From Gillisia hiemivivida (GTDB lineage Bacteria; Bacteroidota; Bacteroidia; Flavobacteriales; Flavobacteriaceae), in the NCBI RefSeq assembly GCF_007997295.1, contig NZ_VORY01000012.1, forward strand, positions 31,741-95,740: a stretch of DNA of 64,000 bases. The letters are read 5' to 3'. Made by a program: the position numbers and the translations under genes. Of the stretch, positions 7,717-16,317 are shown in pieces. The notes under the pieces were generated by a model. It worked only from the letters and a program-made list of their open reading frames with translations. It had not been told where the DNA came from and did no database searches. How positions within the stretch are numbered: position 1 is the first letter of the stretch; every line of letters starts with the position of its first letter.

Positions 7717-8490
7717 ATGAATACAAGACAAGATCAATTAAAAGCTATAGACAGACTTTTAACTATAATGGATGAGCTCCGGGCAGAATGTCCTTGGGAT
7801 AAAAAACAAACTATGGAGTCTCTGCGGCATCTTACCATAGAGGAAGTTTACGAGTTGGGCGATGCCATATTGGACAATGATTCTGAGGAAATAAAGAAAG
7901 AACTGGGCGATATTCTATTGCATATTGTGTTTTATGCAAAGATTGGAAGCGAGAAAAGTGAGTTTGATATTGCTGATGTTACAAATAGTATCTGTGACAA
8001 GCTTATTGAACGGCATCCACATATTTATGGAGATGTAAAAGTAGCAAGTGAAGAAGAGGTAAAACAGAATTGGGAAAAACTAAAACTAAAAGAGGGTAAA
8101 AAAAGTGTTTTAGAAGGAGTTCCTGTTTCCTTGCCTTCCCTAGTAAAGGCAAGTAGAATTCAAGAGAAAGTAGCCGGTGTAGGATTCGATTGGGAAGAAC
8201 CCCAACAGGTCTTTGAAAAACTAAAGGAAGAACTAGAGGAACTACAGCACGAGGTGGATGTAGCCGATAAAGATAAAATGGAGGCTGAATTTGGAGATGT
8301 GCTGTTCTCTATGATCAATTATGCCAGGTTCCTCAATATAAACCCGGAAAATGCTTTAGAACGTACTAATAAAAAGTTTATAAAACGTTTTCAGTATCTT
8401 GAAGGCAAAGCACATGAAAGAAATACGCCATTACGCGATATGAGTTTGGCAGAAATGGATGTTTTTTGGGAAGAAGCTAAGTCCCTTTAA
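7717..8490 (+). CDS. mazG: Nucleoside triphosphate pyrophosphohydrolase MazG
   Basis: A 257-residue all-alpha NTP pyrophosphatase hydrolysing (d)NTPs to NMP and pyrophosphate, a house-cleaning role. Two MazG repeats are visible. The first has CPWDKKQTMESLRHLTIEE and an EExxE/ExxD metal site (IEEVYELGDAI, then KKELGDILLHIVF). The second has ELEELQHEVD and AEFGDVLFSMINYARF. A near-consensus -7 octamer (TATTTTTA) lies at 7695-7702. It converges on the DUF349 gene, with a shared bidirectional terminator between them. Confidence 0.97.
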   Translation: MNTRQDQLKAIDRLLTIMDELRAECPWDKKQTMESLRHLTIEEVYELGDAILDNDSEEIKKELGDILLHIVFYAKIGSEKSEFDIADVTNSICDKLIERHPHIYGDVKVASEEEVKQNWEKLKLKEGKKSVLEGVPVSLPSLVKASRIQEKVAGVGFDWEEPQQVFEKLKEELEELQHEVDVADKDKMEAEFGDVLFSMINYARFLNINPENALERTNKKFIKRFQYLEGKAHERNTPLRDMSLAEMDVFWEEAKSL

Positions 8491-8506
8491 AAATAGGCTC
8501 AAATAC

Positions 8507-8538
8507 AAAAAGGCGAAGTTTTAAAACTTCGCCTTTTT
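8507..8538. terminator. Bidirectional terminator between mazG and the DUF349 gene
   Basis: Symmetric hairpin with arms AAAAAGGCGAAGTTTT and AAAACTTCGCCTTTTT. The A-run on one side and T-run on the other let it act for mazG (plus) and the DUF349 gene (minus). Confidence 0.9.
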
Positions 8539-8558
8539 AATTATAAAATAATTTTCTG

Positions 8559-10685
8559 TTAATATAAAGACTTCACTTTTTGTAATTTCTCTTTCCAGAT
8601 AATTAATTGCTCTTTATGCTCTGCTATATTCTTGTGAACTGCCTGGACTAAAGGATTATCGTTATCTACATTAGAAAAGAATTGCAAGTTGTTCTCTAAC
8701 TGACGGATCTCTGCCTTTGTTTCTTCCACTTTTTTGCTCAAGAAATAATGCTCATTTCGCAATTTTTTCTCGTCATCGGAATCATTAATAGCCTGAATTT
8801 TATTTTCATACTTCATCATCTCAGCCTTGGTATGATCTACATCCAGTTTAGAGAATAATTGATCCAGGACTTTATTGAATTTCCCTTCAATAAAACGTTT
8901 ATTATAAGGTACTTTTCCAATATTCTTCCATTCTTCTATAGCCGCTTTTATCTTAGGGAGATCTTTTTTCTTATCACCCTCAAATTCCATAGCTTTTAAA
9001 GAATCTAATAATTCTTTTTTCTGATCGAATGCTTTAGATTCTTCCTCATTTTCTTCATTACTTGATTTATGAAGTTTGTCGAAAAAATGATTACAAGCAG
9101 CTTTAAACTGTTTCCAAACCTTATCACTATCCTTCCTAGGCACATGTCCAACCTTTTTCCAGTCGGTTTGTATCTTTTTCATCAAAGGCATAGTCGCCTT
9201 AAGATCTTCGTTATCCTTATTATCTTCTGCAATCTGAATTAGCTCTTTTTTCTTATTGAGATTTTCATATTGCTCCTTTTTCAAGGATTTGTAGTAGGCA
9301 TTCTTATTACGATTAAATTGTCTTACTACTTGTTTAAAAGCACTCCAAGTGGCTTCATTCTTTTCTCTTGGAACTTTACCAGCATCAAAAAAGGATTGTC
9401 TTAAAACTTCTATCTCCTTTATTTTTTGTTGCCATTGGTTATGTGAACTAAAATTAGTTTCTGCAGTTGCCTTTAACTTTTCTATGATCTCTTGTTTTAA
9501 CTCAAGATTTTTTTCAAATGTCTTTTCTAGATCATCATAATAGGACTGTCTTAGGTCATGAATTTTACGTGTAGCTTCACTAAAACGATCCCAAATATCG
9601 TCCCTGAATTCTTTTGCAACAGGGCCAAGTTCTTCCTTCCACATTTTGTGCAGCATTTGTAATTCCCTTAACGCACGATTGGTATCTGTTTCAAGAGTTA
9701 ACTCTTCTGCACGGTCTATGATCTTTAATTTTTGTTCTAGATTATGTTTAAAATCCATATCTCTAAAATCCCTGTTGAGATGAAGGAAATCATAAAAATT
9801 CTCAACGTGGTGATGGTAAGTGTTCCAGACCGTATTGTATTTATCTCTAGGAATAGCACCTGCAGTACGCCATTTGTCCTGTAATTCCTTGAAATGTTTA
9901 TAGGTTGTGTTTATATTTTCTTCTACTCCCAAAAGACCTTTCAGCTCCTCTATGATCTCTAACCTAAGATTTAGATTCTTATTAAGATCTTGTTTTAGTT
10001 GCTGATAGTACTTGTTTCTTTTTTCTTTATAATCAAAATATATAGAATTGAACTCCTTTTTAATTGGGGTAGAATAATGGAAATCTATAATATTTCCACC
10101 ATCTGCTAGAAATTCTTCTTTTTTCTCTTCTAGTTCTTCATCGAACTTAGCATTGAATTCAGCTTTAATTTCTTCAACATGCTCCTTTATTGCCTGAATT
10201 TTCTGAGACTTTATAAGTTGTTCCAGTTCTGCAACCAAGGCCTCTTTTGTCATTGCATGGAAATCCTTCTTCTCAATTCCGTGACGTTCCGTAGTTGTTT
10301 CGTCCTCGCTATCTTCTGCTACAGAATCTTCAAATTCAGATTGAACACTTTTCTTTTCTGTTGATACCGGAGTTTCCTCTTCTTCATCTTCCAGATCTTG
10401 ATCTTTGCTAAGTTCGTGTTCTTTTTCTTTAGTTTCAGAGGACTTGCCAAGAGTTTCACTTTCATCTACCATTGCGTTCTCCAATTCGTACTTTTCCTTT
10501 TCTGAAGTAGTTTGTTTGGATTTTTCAGAATCTGAAAATGAATTTTCCTTGGATTCATCTTCATTGCTCTCCTTGTTTTTTTCTGAAGTAATGTCTTTGC
10601 TAGCGGAAGCAATTATTTCAGAAGTGTTTTTATCTTCTTTTGGGAGGTCGTCATTCTTCATGTTTTCATTTTCTTGCTGAGACAT
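8559..10685 (-). CDS. DUF349 repeat protein with long acidic N-terminus
   Basis: About 708 residues. The first 150 or so are low complexity, rich in Glu, Lys, Ser and Asp, and probably disordered. The rest is strongly helical with repeated W-containing units (LQDKWRTAGAIPRDK, QTDWKKVGHVPRKDSDKVW, IEEWKNIGKVPYNKRF) typical of tandem DUF349 domains, and ends in a coiled coil. Function is not established; DUF349 proteins are found in many bacteria as coiled-coil scaffolds. I choose the ATG at 10683-10685; the longer frame would begin with TTG at 10694. It is a single gene between a terminator and the aroE cluster. Confidence 0.9.
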   Translation of the reverse strand: MSQQENENMKNDDLPKEDKNTSEIIASASKDITSEKNKESNEDESKENSFSDSEKSKQTTSEKEKYELENAMVDESETLGKSSETKEKEHELSKDQDLEDEEEETPVSTEKKSVQSEFEDSVAEDSEDETTTERHGIEKKDFHAMTKEALVAELEQLIKSQKIQAIKEHVEEIKAEFNAKFDEELEEKKEEFLADGGNIIDFHYSTPIKKEFNSIYFDYKEKRNKYYQQLKQDLNKNLNLRLEIIEELKGLLGVEENINTTYKHFKELQDKWRTAGAIPRDKYNTVWNTYHHHVENFYDFLHLNRDFRDMDFKHNLEQKLKIIDRAEELTLETDTNRALRELQMLHKMWKEELGPVAKEFRDDIWDRFSEATRKIHDLRQSYYDDLEKTFEKNLELKQEIIEKLKATAETNFSSHNQWQQKIKEIEVLRQSFFDAGKVPREKNEATWSAFKQVVRQFNRNKNAYYKSLKKEQYENLNKKKELIQIAEDNKDNEDLKATMPLMKKIQTDWKKVGHVPRKDSDKVWKQFKAACNHFFDKLHKSSNEENEEESKAFDQKKELLDSLKAMEFEGDKKKDLPKIKAAIEEWKNIGKVPYNKRFIEGKFNKVLDQLFSKLDVDHTKAEMMKYENKIQAINDSDDEKKLRNEHYFLSKKVEETKAEIRQLENNLQFFSNVDNDNPLVQAVHKNIAEHKEQLIIWKEKLQKVKSLY

Positions 10686-10792
10686 ATTTTTCAATGTTAA
10701 GGTTCGTCAAAATATTAATTTCTGAAAGATAACAACTCCGTAAAAACCTAACAAGGTTTTATATCATTTTATGGCTTGAAAGAATAGGCGTG

Positions 10793-11530
10793 TTAAAATT
10801 TCTGATTCCAGATTTCCCAAGCTTTTTCTGCCTGAGACTCTAACATAGCTAGTCCGTTTGTAACTTCCGCGTTTTGAAGTAACGCAAGTTTCATCAATTT
10901 TGTATGCGAAGGATTATAAATTAAGTCGAAAACCAAGTGGTTTGACGTAAGTAATTGTGTTGGAATAGGAGGGTACTGCTCGATATTAGGGAAAGTTCCC
11001 AGTGGTGTACAGTTAATAATCAGCGTATATTCCTCCATAATTTCTGGAATTACTTCTGAATAAATAAGGTTGTGAGAAGATTTAGATCTGGATACATAGG
11101 TTGCTTCAATACCTAATTTTTGAAGTGCATAAGAAACTGCCTTAGAAGCACCTCCGGTTCCTAAGATCAATGCTTTGGTATGATGTGGTTTTAAATACGG
11201 TTTAAGAGCTTCAGAAAAACCAAAAAAATCTGTATTGTAGCCAATTAATGTTCCATCGGGCTTTATTTTAATTGTATTTACAGCTCCAATTTCTTTTGCA
11301 GTAATCTCTATTTCATCTAAAAATGGGATAATAGCTTCTTTATATGGGATAGTAACATTAAAACCTTTAATCCCAGGATTGTCGCTAAGAAGCTTTGGGA
11401 ATTGAGTTATATCTGTTAGATCGAAATTTTTATAAGTTGCTTCGATTTTTTCAGAAGAAAATTTCTGATTAAAATACGTTCTGGAAAATGAATAATCGAT
11501 ATTCTTTCCAATGAGTCCAAAGATTTTCAT
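10793..11530 (-). CDS. aroE: Shikimate dehydrogenase
   Basis: NADP-dependent reductase converting 3-dehydroshikimate to shikimate in aromatic amino acid synthesis. Visible motifs: FGLIGKNIDYSFSRTYFN (substrate-binding SxS-type start), GFNVTIPYKEAIIP with catalytic Lys, GAVNTIK and YNTDFFGF, then the nucleotide-binding LILGTGGASKAVSYAL and the C-terminal NGLAMLESQAEKAWEIW. At 245 residues it is slightly shorter than the Escherichia coli enzyme but normal for Bacteroidota. Its ATG overlaps the stop of the upstream DUF368 gene (ATGA), suggesting translational coupling. Confidence 0.97.
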   Translation of the reverse strand: MKIFGLIGKNIDYSFSRTYFNQKFSSEKIEATYKNFDLTDITQFPKLLSDNPGIKGFNVTIPYKEAIIPFLDEIEITAKEIGAVNTIKIKPDGTLIGYNTDFFGFSEALKPYLKPHHTKALILGTGGASKAVSYALQKLGIEATYVSRSKSSHNLIYSEVIPEIMEEYTLIINCTPLGTFPNIEQYPPIPTQLLTSNHLVFDLIYNPSHTKLMKLALLQNAEVTNGLAMLESQAEKAWEIWNQKF

Positions 11531-12543
11531 ACTGCTTTATTTCGATTTTCATACCAACCCAAACCTAAAACGATAAAAACACCAATTATAATGAAAAAGA
11601 CTGCGATCCAGGTTTCTGAAGTGGTAAATATTGGAAAATATCTGTCATAATTATCCAGTACTTTATTTCCATGAATATCTAGCCTGAAGTTGCCTTCGGC
11701 AGTTAGCTTATAGACCTTTTCTTTCCAAGGCCAAACCACCCCTAAAGAGCCAGTGATAAACCCGATGATAACGGCATAGGTTTCTTTTTTATAACGTTTA
11801 AGAACGAATCCTAACAGATGTGAAAGCGAGACGAGTCCTGCTAAAGATCCTAAAGAAAAGACCACAAGCACCTGCAGTAAACGTATTCTTTGCGAATTAT
11901 CTACAAAGGAGAAATCCATAAGTAATATATCTCCTATGGTATCATATAAGGCATTTACAGAATTTACCAGCAGTAACACATAATTACCAAGAAGGATTAG
12001 AATAAAAGAGCCGGAGAGTCCTGGGAGTGTCATTCCCGAAACGCCAATTATTCCGCAAATAAAAACAAACCAAAGATTATCATTTTCTCTGGCAGGCTCC
12101 AAAAAACTGATTGCGATCCCTGCAACAACACCCATCATCATAAAGGTAATACTTCGTCTAGACCAGTTTTTGAATTCTTTACTTATGTAGTAAATGGATC
12201 CTATGATCATCCCAAAAAAGGAAGCCCAAACATAGAGCTCAAAATGAACAATTAAAAAGTCTAGCAACTGGGAAACACTAAAATAGCTTATCACCATTCC
12301 TAGAATTAGAAGACCTAGAAATTTCCCGTTTACGTAATGATAGAGACTTCTAAATCTGCCATTTATTAGCAGTTTAAAAGCTTTAAAATTGATCTTTTGA
12401 AGGGAATATATAAATTCTTCGTAAAAGCCGGCAACAAATGCTACAACTCCGCCAGAAACTCCGGGAACCTTATTTGCGGCTCCCATTGCTAAACCTTTAA
12501 GTACTAGAAATACTTTGTCACTAAAGGTCCTGGTTTGTTGCAT
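11527..12543 (-). CDS. DUF368 membrane protein (PopT-type polyprenyl-phosphate transporter), second copy
   Basis: A 338-residue integral membrane protein with about eight hydrophobic segments. The family repeats are KGLAMGAANKVPGVSGGVVA near the N-terminus and GVSGMTLPGLSGSFILILLG in the middle. DUF368 proteins have been reported as undecaprenyl-phosphate transporters (PopT) that return the lipid carrier across the inner membrane. It overlaps the preceding DUF368 gene by 23 bases and the aroE start by four. The first signature has ANKVPGV where the sister protein has ADVVPGV, so the two copies may differ in activity or substrate. Confidence 0.9.
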   Translation of the reverse strand: MQQTRTFSDKVFLVLKGLAMGAANKVPGVSGGVVAFVAGFYEEFIYSLQKINFKAFKLLINGRFRSLYHYVNGKFLGLLILGMVISYFSVSQLLDFLIVHFELYVWASFFGMIIGSIYYISKEFKNWSRRSITFMMMGVVAGIAISFLEPARENDNLWFVFICGIIGVSGMTLPGLSGSFILILLGNYVLLLVNSVNALYDTIGDILLMDFSFVDNSQRIRLLQVLVVFSLGSLAGLVSLSHLLGFVLKRYKKETYAVIIGFITGSLGVVWPWKEKVYKLTAEGNFRLDIHGNKVLDNYDRYFPIFTTSETWIAVFFIIIGVFIVLGLGWYENRNKAV

Positions 12544-13468
12544 TTTGAGCGATTGGTTTTTGGTTGGCTACGCGCTCTAAGATAAGAATTAAAGTAAATC
12601 CTGCAAGAATTAATGCAATAGCAGCAATTATATGCGATTCACCTTGATAATTAGTTGGCCATACCGATGCATCCCTGAGAATAATGGTCTTTTCTCCTAT
12701 TTGTTTAGATTCTAGAACTTCTTTCCATGGCCATATTTTATTTAGAGAGCCAGCTATAAAACCTGTTAAAACAGCCAAAGTGATACTGCTATAGTGATCA
12801 AATAGCCATTTTAAAACACGGGAAAAGGATAAAAGTCCTACAATAGCACCTAAAGCAACTACACCTAGGGTTTTAAACTCGAAATCGTGGGCAGCTTCTG
12901 TTATCGTTTTATAAGATCCCAAAAGCACCAATATAAAAGCTCCAGAGATACCTGGTAAAATCATAGCACAAACAGCAATGGAACCAGCCAAGAATAAAAA
13001 CCAAAGACTAGTATTTGTCCCCATAGGAGGTAAGGTTACAATGTAAACTGCAATTGCGGCACCTATTATCAAGGCTAGAACAATTTTAAAATTCCATTTA
13101 GGGATTTGTTTAGCTACATACCAGATACTTGCTAGAATAAGTCCGAAGAAAAAGGACCAGATCATTATCGGATGCGCTTCCAATAAATAATTGGTTAAAC
13201 GCATTACGGTGAATATACTGATCAAAATTCCAGAGAGAAGAGCAACTATAAAAGAACCATTGGCTTCTTTCCACATCGCAGCAAAACCTTGCTCTTTCCA
13301 AGTTTTAATCAGGCCTAAATTAATCCCACTTATGGTATTAATTAGTTCCTGGTAAATGCCTGTAATAAATGCAATAGTTCCTCCAGACACTCCCGGAACT
13401 ACATCTGCAGCACCCATTGCCATTCCTTTAAGAGTAATTGTAAGGTAATCTTTTAAGCTTCTTTGCAT
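12521..13468 (-). CDS. DUF368 membrane protein (PopT-type polyprenyl-phosphate transporter), first copy
   Basis: Integral membrane protein of about 315 residues and eight or so hydrophobic segments. It has the DUF368 signatures GMAMGAADVVPGVSGGTIAF (N-terminal) and CAMILPGISGAFILVLLGSY (central), which look like an internal duplication. I set the start at the ATG 13466-13468 (MQRSLKDYL); the frame extends 12 codons upstream but into a dispersed repeat. PopT-type function (undecaprenyl-phosphate recycling) is known for family members and inferred here. It is followed by a paralogue in an overlapping frame, then aroE. Confidence 0.9.
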   Translation of the reverse strand: MQRSLKDYLTITLKGMAMGAADVVPGVSGGTIAFITGIYQELINTISGINLGLIKTWKEQGFAAMWKEANGSFIVALLSGILISIFTVMRLTNYLLEAHPIMIWSFFFGLILASIWYVAKQIPKWNFKIVLALIIGAAIAVYIVTLPPMGTNTSLWFLFLAGSIAVCAMILPGISGAFILVLLGSYKTITEAAHDFEFKTLGVVALGAIVGLLSFSRVLKWLFDHYSSITLAVLTGFIAGSLNKIWPWKEVLESKQIGEKTIILRDASVWPTNYQGESHIIAAIALILAGFTLILILERVANQKPIAQNATNQDL

Positions 13469-13470
13469 TT

Positions 13471-13606
13471 TTATATAATCAAGATCTTCGGGGCAAGCCC
13501 ACAAAATATTCCCGATAGTTCGGGAAGAAAATACTTTTAAATTTCTAGGAATCCCGATAGCTATCGGGACGGGTAATTAAACCCTCATTGAGGGATTAAA
13601 AAATTC
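13471..13606 (-). repeat. Dispersed modular hairpin element, copy A
   Basis: Read on the minus strand it contains, in order, TTTTTTAATCCCTCA-TGAGGG-TTTAAT, a perfect TCCCGATAGCTATCGGGA palindrome (13552-13569), a TTTAAAAGTATTTTC spacer, a second hairpin CCCGA-TCGGG (13511-13524), and GGGCTTGCCCCGAAGATCTTGAT. The same order of modules recurs at 49681-49797 and 59201-59322. It sits between the TPR gene and the first DUF368 gene and covers the intervening space up to two bases from the DUF368 start codon. Confidence 0.75.
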
Positions 13607-13627
13607 TTTTCAAAAGTAATTAAAAAA

Positions 13628-15025
13628 TCAGGATGTCTTTAGGTAAGAATTAATAATTTCTTTCACGCTTTTTCTACTGAATATTTGTGGGAAAAGCTCC
13701 TCTATAATAATATAATATTCAGAATCTAATTTAAGTCCGTTATTTAAATGGAAATATCCTTTATCGCCTTCATTTAAATTAAAATATAAGCCAGCTAATC
13801 GATATTCAATTTCTGAAGAATCAGGATAAAATTCTACTGCCTGCATTAAGTTTTGAATTGCAGTTTCATATTCGCCAAGATTAATAAGTATGTCGCAACG
13901 TCTAATCCAGGTTTCTAGCTCATAATTACCAAGCTCAATAGTTTTTTGATACCCGCGTTCCGCTTCTTCAAAGAAACTAAGCCTGCTATTGATCTTAGCA
14001 AAACGCTTCCAATAAAGCACATTTTCCTCGTCAATATTAATTGCTTTATTAATATAATAAAGTGCTTTTTGATAATTCTTCTTCTTGAAATAAAAATCGG
14101 TAATTGCAATCCATCCTTTATCTAACAAAGGATCTTCATGAACGGTTTTGGAATAATTTTCCAAAGCATATTCGTCCATGCCTAATTTCTCAAAGCACTT
14201 ACCTATTCTTAAGTAAGCAAAAGAGGTGGGATCATCTAGATCTAAGGTTATGTTATAGTTTTCTATTGCTTCATTATATCTACCTAATTTCTCTAAGACC
14301 TTTCCTTTTTCAAGGTAAGCCCCAATAAAATAATCATCGCTAATTATGGCGAAATCAAATGCCATTAAAGCCTTATCTAATTGTTTAAGGTCAAAATATT
14401 GCTTTCCAACTTGGTGCCATGCAACTTCGCAATATGGATTCTTGTTAAGAAACGCATTTAGAAAATCTATAGATTCATTTTTTTGCTCCAGAAAATCGAA
14501 ACAATACATGATATTATATAGCGCAGAATAATCTTCTTCATCTGCCTCTAAACATTGCATGAAGCTTAGCTTGGCATTTTCAAAATCTTCTAAGAATAAA
14601 TATTCCATTCCTAATAAGGAATAGACATCTGCGGTATCTAGAGTTATTTCAAGGGCAAGTTCCAGCATTTGGATCGCCTTTTTGTGATCATCTCTTTTGG
14701 AAAAAATATTGGCTTTCTGAATAAAGATCTCCTCATTGGAAGATTCCAGAGTATGTAGTTCGTTCAAGAGACCATCTGCTAAGTCCAATTTATCCTCAAA
14801 TACGAGGATCTCAACTTTAAATAGTTTCAGGTTCGTGGAAGTGGGATGTTGTGCCAATCCTAATTTCACAGCTTTTTTAGCCAATGCAATCTTTCCATTC
14901 TCCAAATAATGGTGAATGATATCCTCAAATTCTTCTGAATCAAAAAACAACACATCGTTTGTTTTTAGCATAGATTCAAAACGGGTAAGTGAGAAATTGT
15001 TTTCTTCGTTATGGCTTAATTGCAT
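13628..15025 (-). CDS. Tetratricopeptide repeat protein
   Basis: A 465-residue protein made almost wholly of TPR helices, with repeats such as ADVYSLLGMEYLFLEDFENA, FIGAYLEKGKVLEKLGRYNE and SFAYLRIGKCFEKLGMDEYA spaced 34 residues apart. No signal peptide or transmembrane segment is seen, so it is probably a cytoplasmic protein-interaction scaffold. The family is conserved in Flavobacteriaceae but I know of no assigned function. It is 99 bases downstream of the aminotransferase gene and could be part of the same minus-strand unit. Confidence 0.9.
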   Translation of the reverse strand: MQLSHNEENNFSLTRFESMLKTNDVLFFDSEEFEDIIHHYLENGKIALAKKAVKLGLAQHPTSTNLKLFKVEILVFEDKLDLADGLLNELHTLESSNEEIFIQKANIFSKRDDHKKAIQMLELALEITLDTADVYSLLGMEYLFLEDFENAKLSFMQCLEADEEDYSALYNIMYCFDFLEQKNESIDFLNAFLNKNPYCEVAWHQVGKQYFDLKQLDKALMAFDFAIISDDYFIGAYLEKGKVLEKLGRYNEAIENYNITLDLDDPTSFAYLRIGKCFEKLGMDEYALENYSKTVHEDPLLDKGWIAITDFYFKKKNYQKALYYINKAINIDEENVLYWKRFAKINSRLSFFEEAERGYQKTIELGNYELETWIRRCDILINLGEYETAIQNLMQAVEFYPDSSEIEYRLAGLYFNLNEGDKGYFHLNNGLKLDSEYYIIIEELFPQIFSRKSVKEIINSYLKTS

Positions 15026-15124
15026 ACACTGGGGATTACGTGATTTCTACAGTACTAAAGTTATAAAGGATAACACATGAACTGTAAGGGTATCTATATT
15101 GTTTTTAACAAAGTAATTAACAAG

Positions 15125-16312
15125 TTAGAATTGACTTTCAATTTCGTTTAAAATGTCAATAATAATGCCACATCCTTCTTTAATTTCCTGATTTGTAATT
15201 GTTAAGGGAGGGGTTATTCTAATGGCAGTTTTTTCAAATAAAAGCCAAAACAAAATTAGACCTTTCTCTTGTGCTTTCAAAATAATTTTAGTCGCCATTT
15301 CTTCTGAAGTGGTTATCACAGCCAGCATAAGTCCTATTCCACGGATTTCTTTAATAAGTGGGTGTATAAGGAGTTCTCTGAATAGTTTTTCCTTCTGAAG
15401 AGCCTCTGCCATAAGGTCAGATTCTGTGATCTCTCGTAAAGTGGCTAATGCTGCTGCGGCAATTACAGGGTTACCTCCAAATGTGGTGATATGTCCCAAT
15501 TTCGGATTGTCCATTAGGGTATCCATCACTTTTTCTGAAGCAGTAAAGGCGCCAATAGGCAGCCCGCCACCCATGCCTTTTCCCATTACTAAAATATCTG
15601 GAACCATATTGTAATGCTCAAATCCAAATAATTTACCAGTACGTCCAAAGCCAGGCTGGATTTCATCTAAGATCAACAACGCGCCAACTTGTTCACAGTG
15701 TGATTTTAGTTTTTGTAAGTAGTTATTTTTGGGAACTATAAATCCGGCACCTCCTTGGATAGTTTCTAGTATTACTGCTGCGGTATTCTCTGTAATGTTT
15801 TGAAAATCTTCTTCAGCATTAAAATTTAGGAAGCTAACGTCTCCAATAAGAGGTCTAAAAGGAGCGACCCGCTCTTCAAAGCTCATTAAACTTAGGGAAC
15901 CCATTGTGTTTCCATGATAGGCCATTCTTGCTGCAATTATTTCAGACCTTCCTGTAGATCTTCTAGCTAATTTTAAAGCACCTTCAATAGCTTCGGTTCC
16001 AGAATTAGTGAGGTATGTTTTGCTTAAAGATTTTGGTAATTTCTTGGCGAGAAGTTTGGTTAAATCAACGGCAGGGGATAAGGCATATTCACCATATACC
16101 ATCACATGTAAATATTTTTCGGCTTGATCTTTAATAGCGTTTACCACACGAGGATGACAATGCCCTAAGCTGCATGCCGAAACTCCGGCTACAAAATCTA
16201 AATACTTTTTCCCCTGTATTGAATAAATATAGGAGCCTTTAGCATGAGATATTTCCATAGCTAAGGGATGCGGAGTAGTTTGCGCTTGATATTTTAAAAA
16301 ATCTTCTTTCAA
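15125..16312 (-). CDS. Class III PLP-dependent aminotransferase (ornithine/acetylornithine/GABA type)
   Basis: 395 residues. PLP-binding features are SGTEAIEGALKLAR (103-116), LILDEIQPGFGRTG (213-226, D216 contacts the pyridine nitrogen) and MGKGMGGGLPIGAF with the Schiff-base lysine K245. The start codon is TTG (16310-16312): KEDFLKYQAQTTPHPL is the normal family N-terminus, and the next ATG would lose it. The donor cannot be decided from sequence; class III enzymes of this kind act on omega-amino groups. It begins five bases after the OstA-like gene stop, so the two are cotranscribed. Confidence 0.9.
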   Translation of the reverse strand: MKEDFLKYQAQTTPHPLAMEISHAKGSYIYSIQGKKYLDFVAGVSACSLGHCHPRVVNAIKDQAEKYLHVMVYGEYALSPAVDLTKLLAKKLPKSLSKTYLTNSGTEAIEGALKLARRSTGRSEIIAARMAYHGNTMGSLSLMSFEERVAPFRPLIGDVSFLNFNAEEDFQNITENTAAVILETIQGGAGFIVPKNNYLQKLKSHCEQVGALLILDEIQPGFGRTGKLFGFEHYNMVPDILVMGKGMGGGLPIGAFTASEKVMDTLMDNPKLGHITTFGGNPVIAAAALATLREITESDLMAEALQKEKLFRELLIHPLIKEIRGIGLMLAVITTSEEMATKIILKAQEKGLILFWLLFEKTAIRITPPLTITNQEIKEGCGIIIDILNEIESQF

Positions 16313-16317
16313 CTATC

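Noticed and set aside
10405..10680. A 91-codon plus-strand frame rich in Ser and Phe
   Set aside because: It is the complement of the Glu/Lys-rich low-complexity start of the DUF349 gene, which keeps several frames open by base composition.
13471..13504. N-terminal extension of the first DUF368 gene (MWACPEDLDYIK)
   Set aside because: These codons fall within repeat copy A and do not resemble DUF368 N-termini; the internal ATG gives the normal start.
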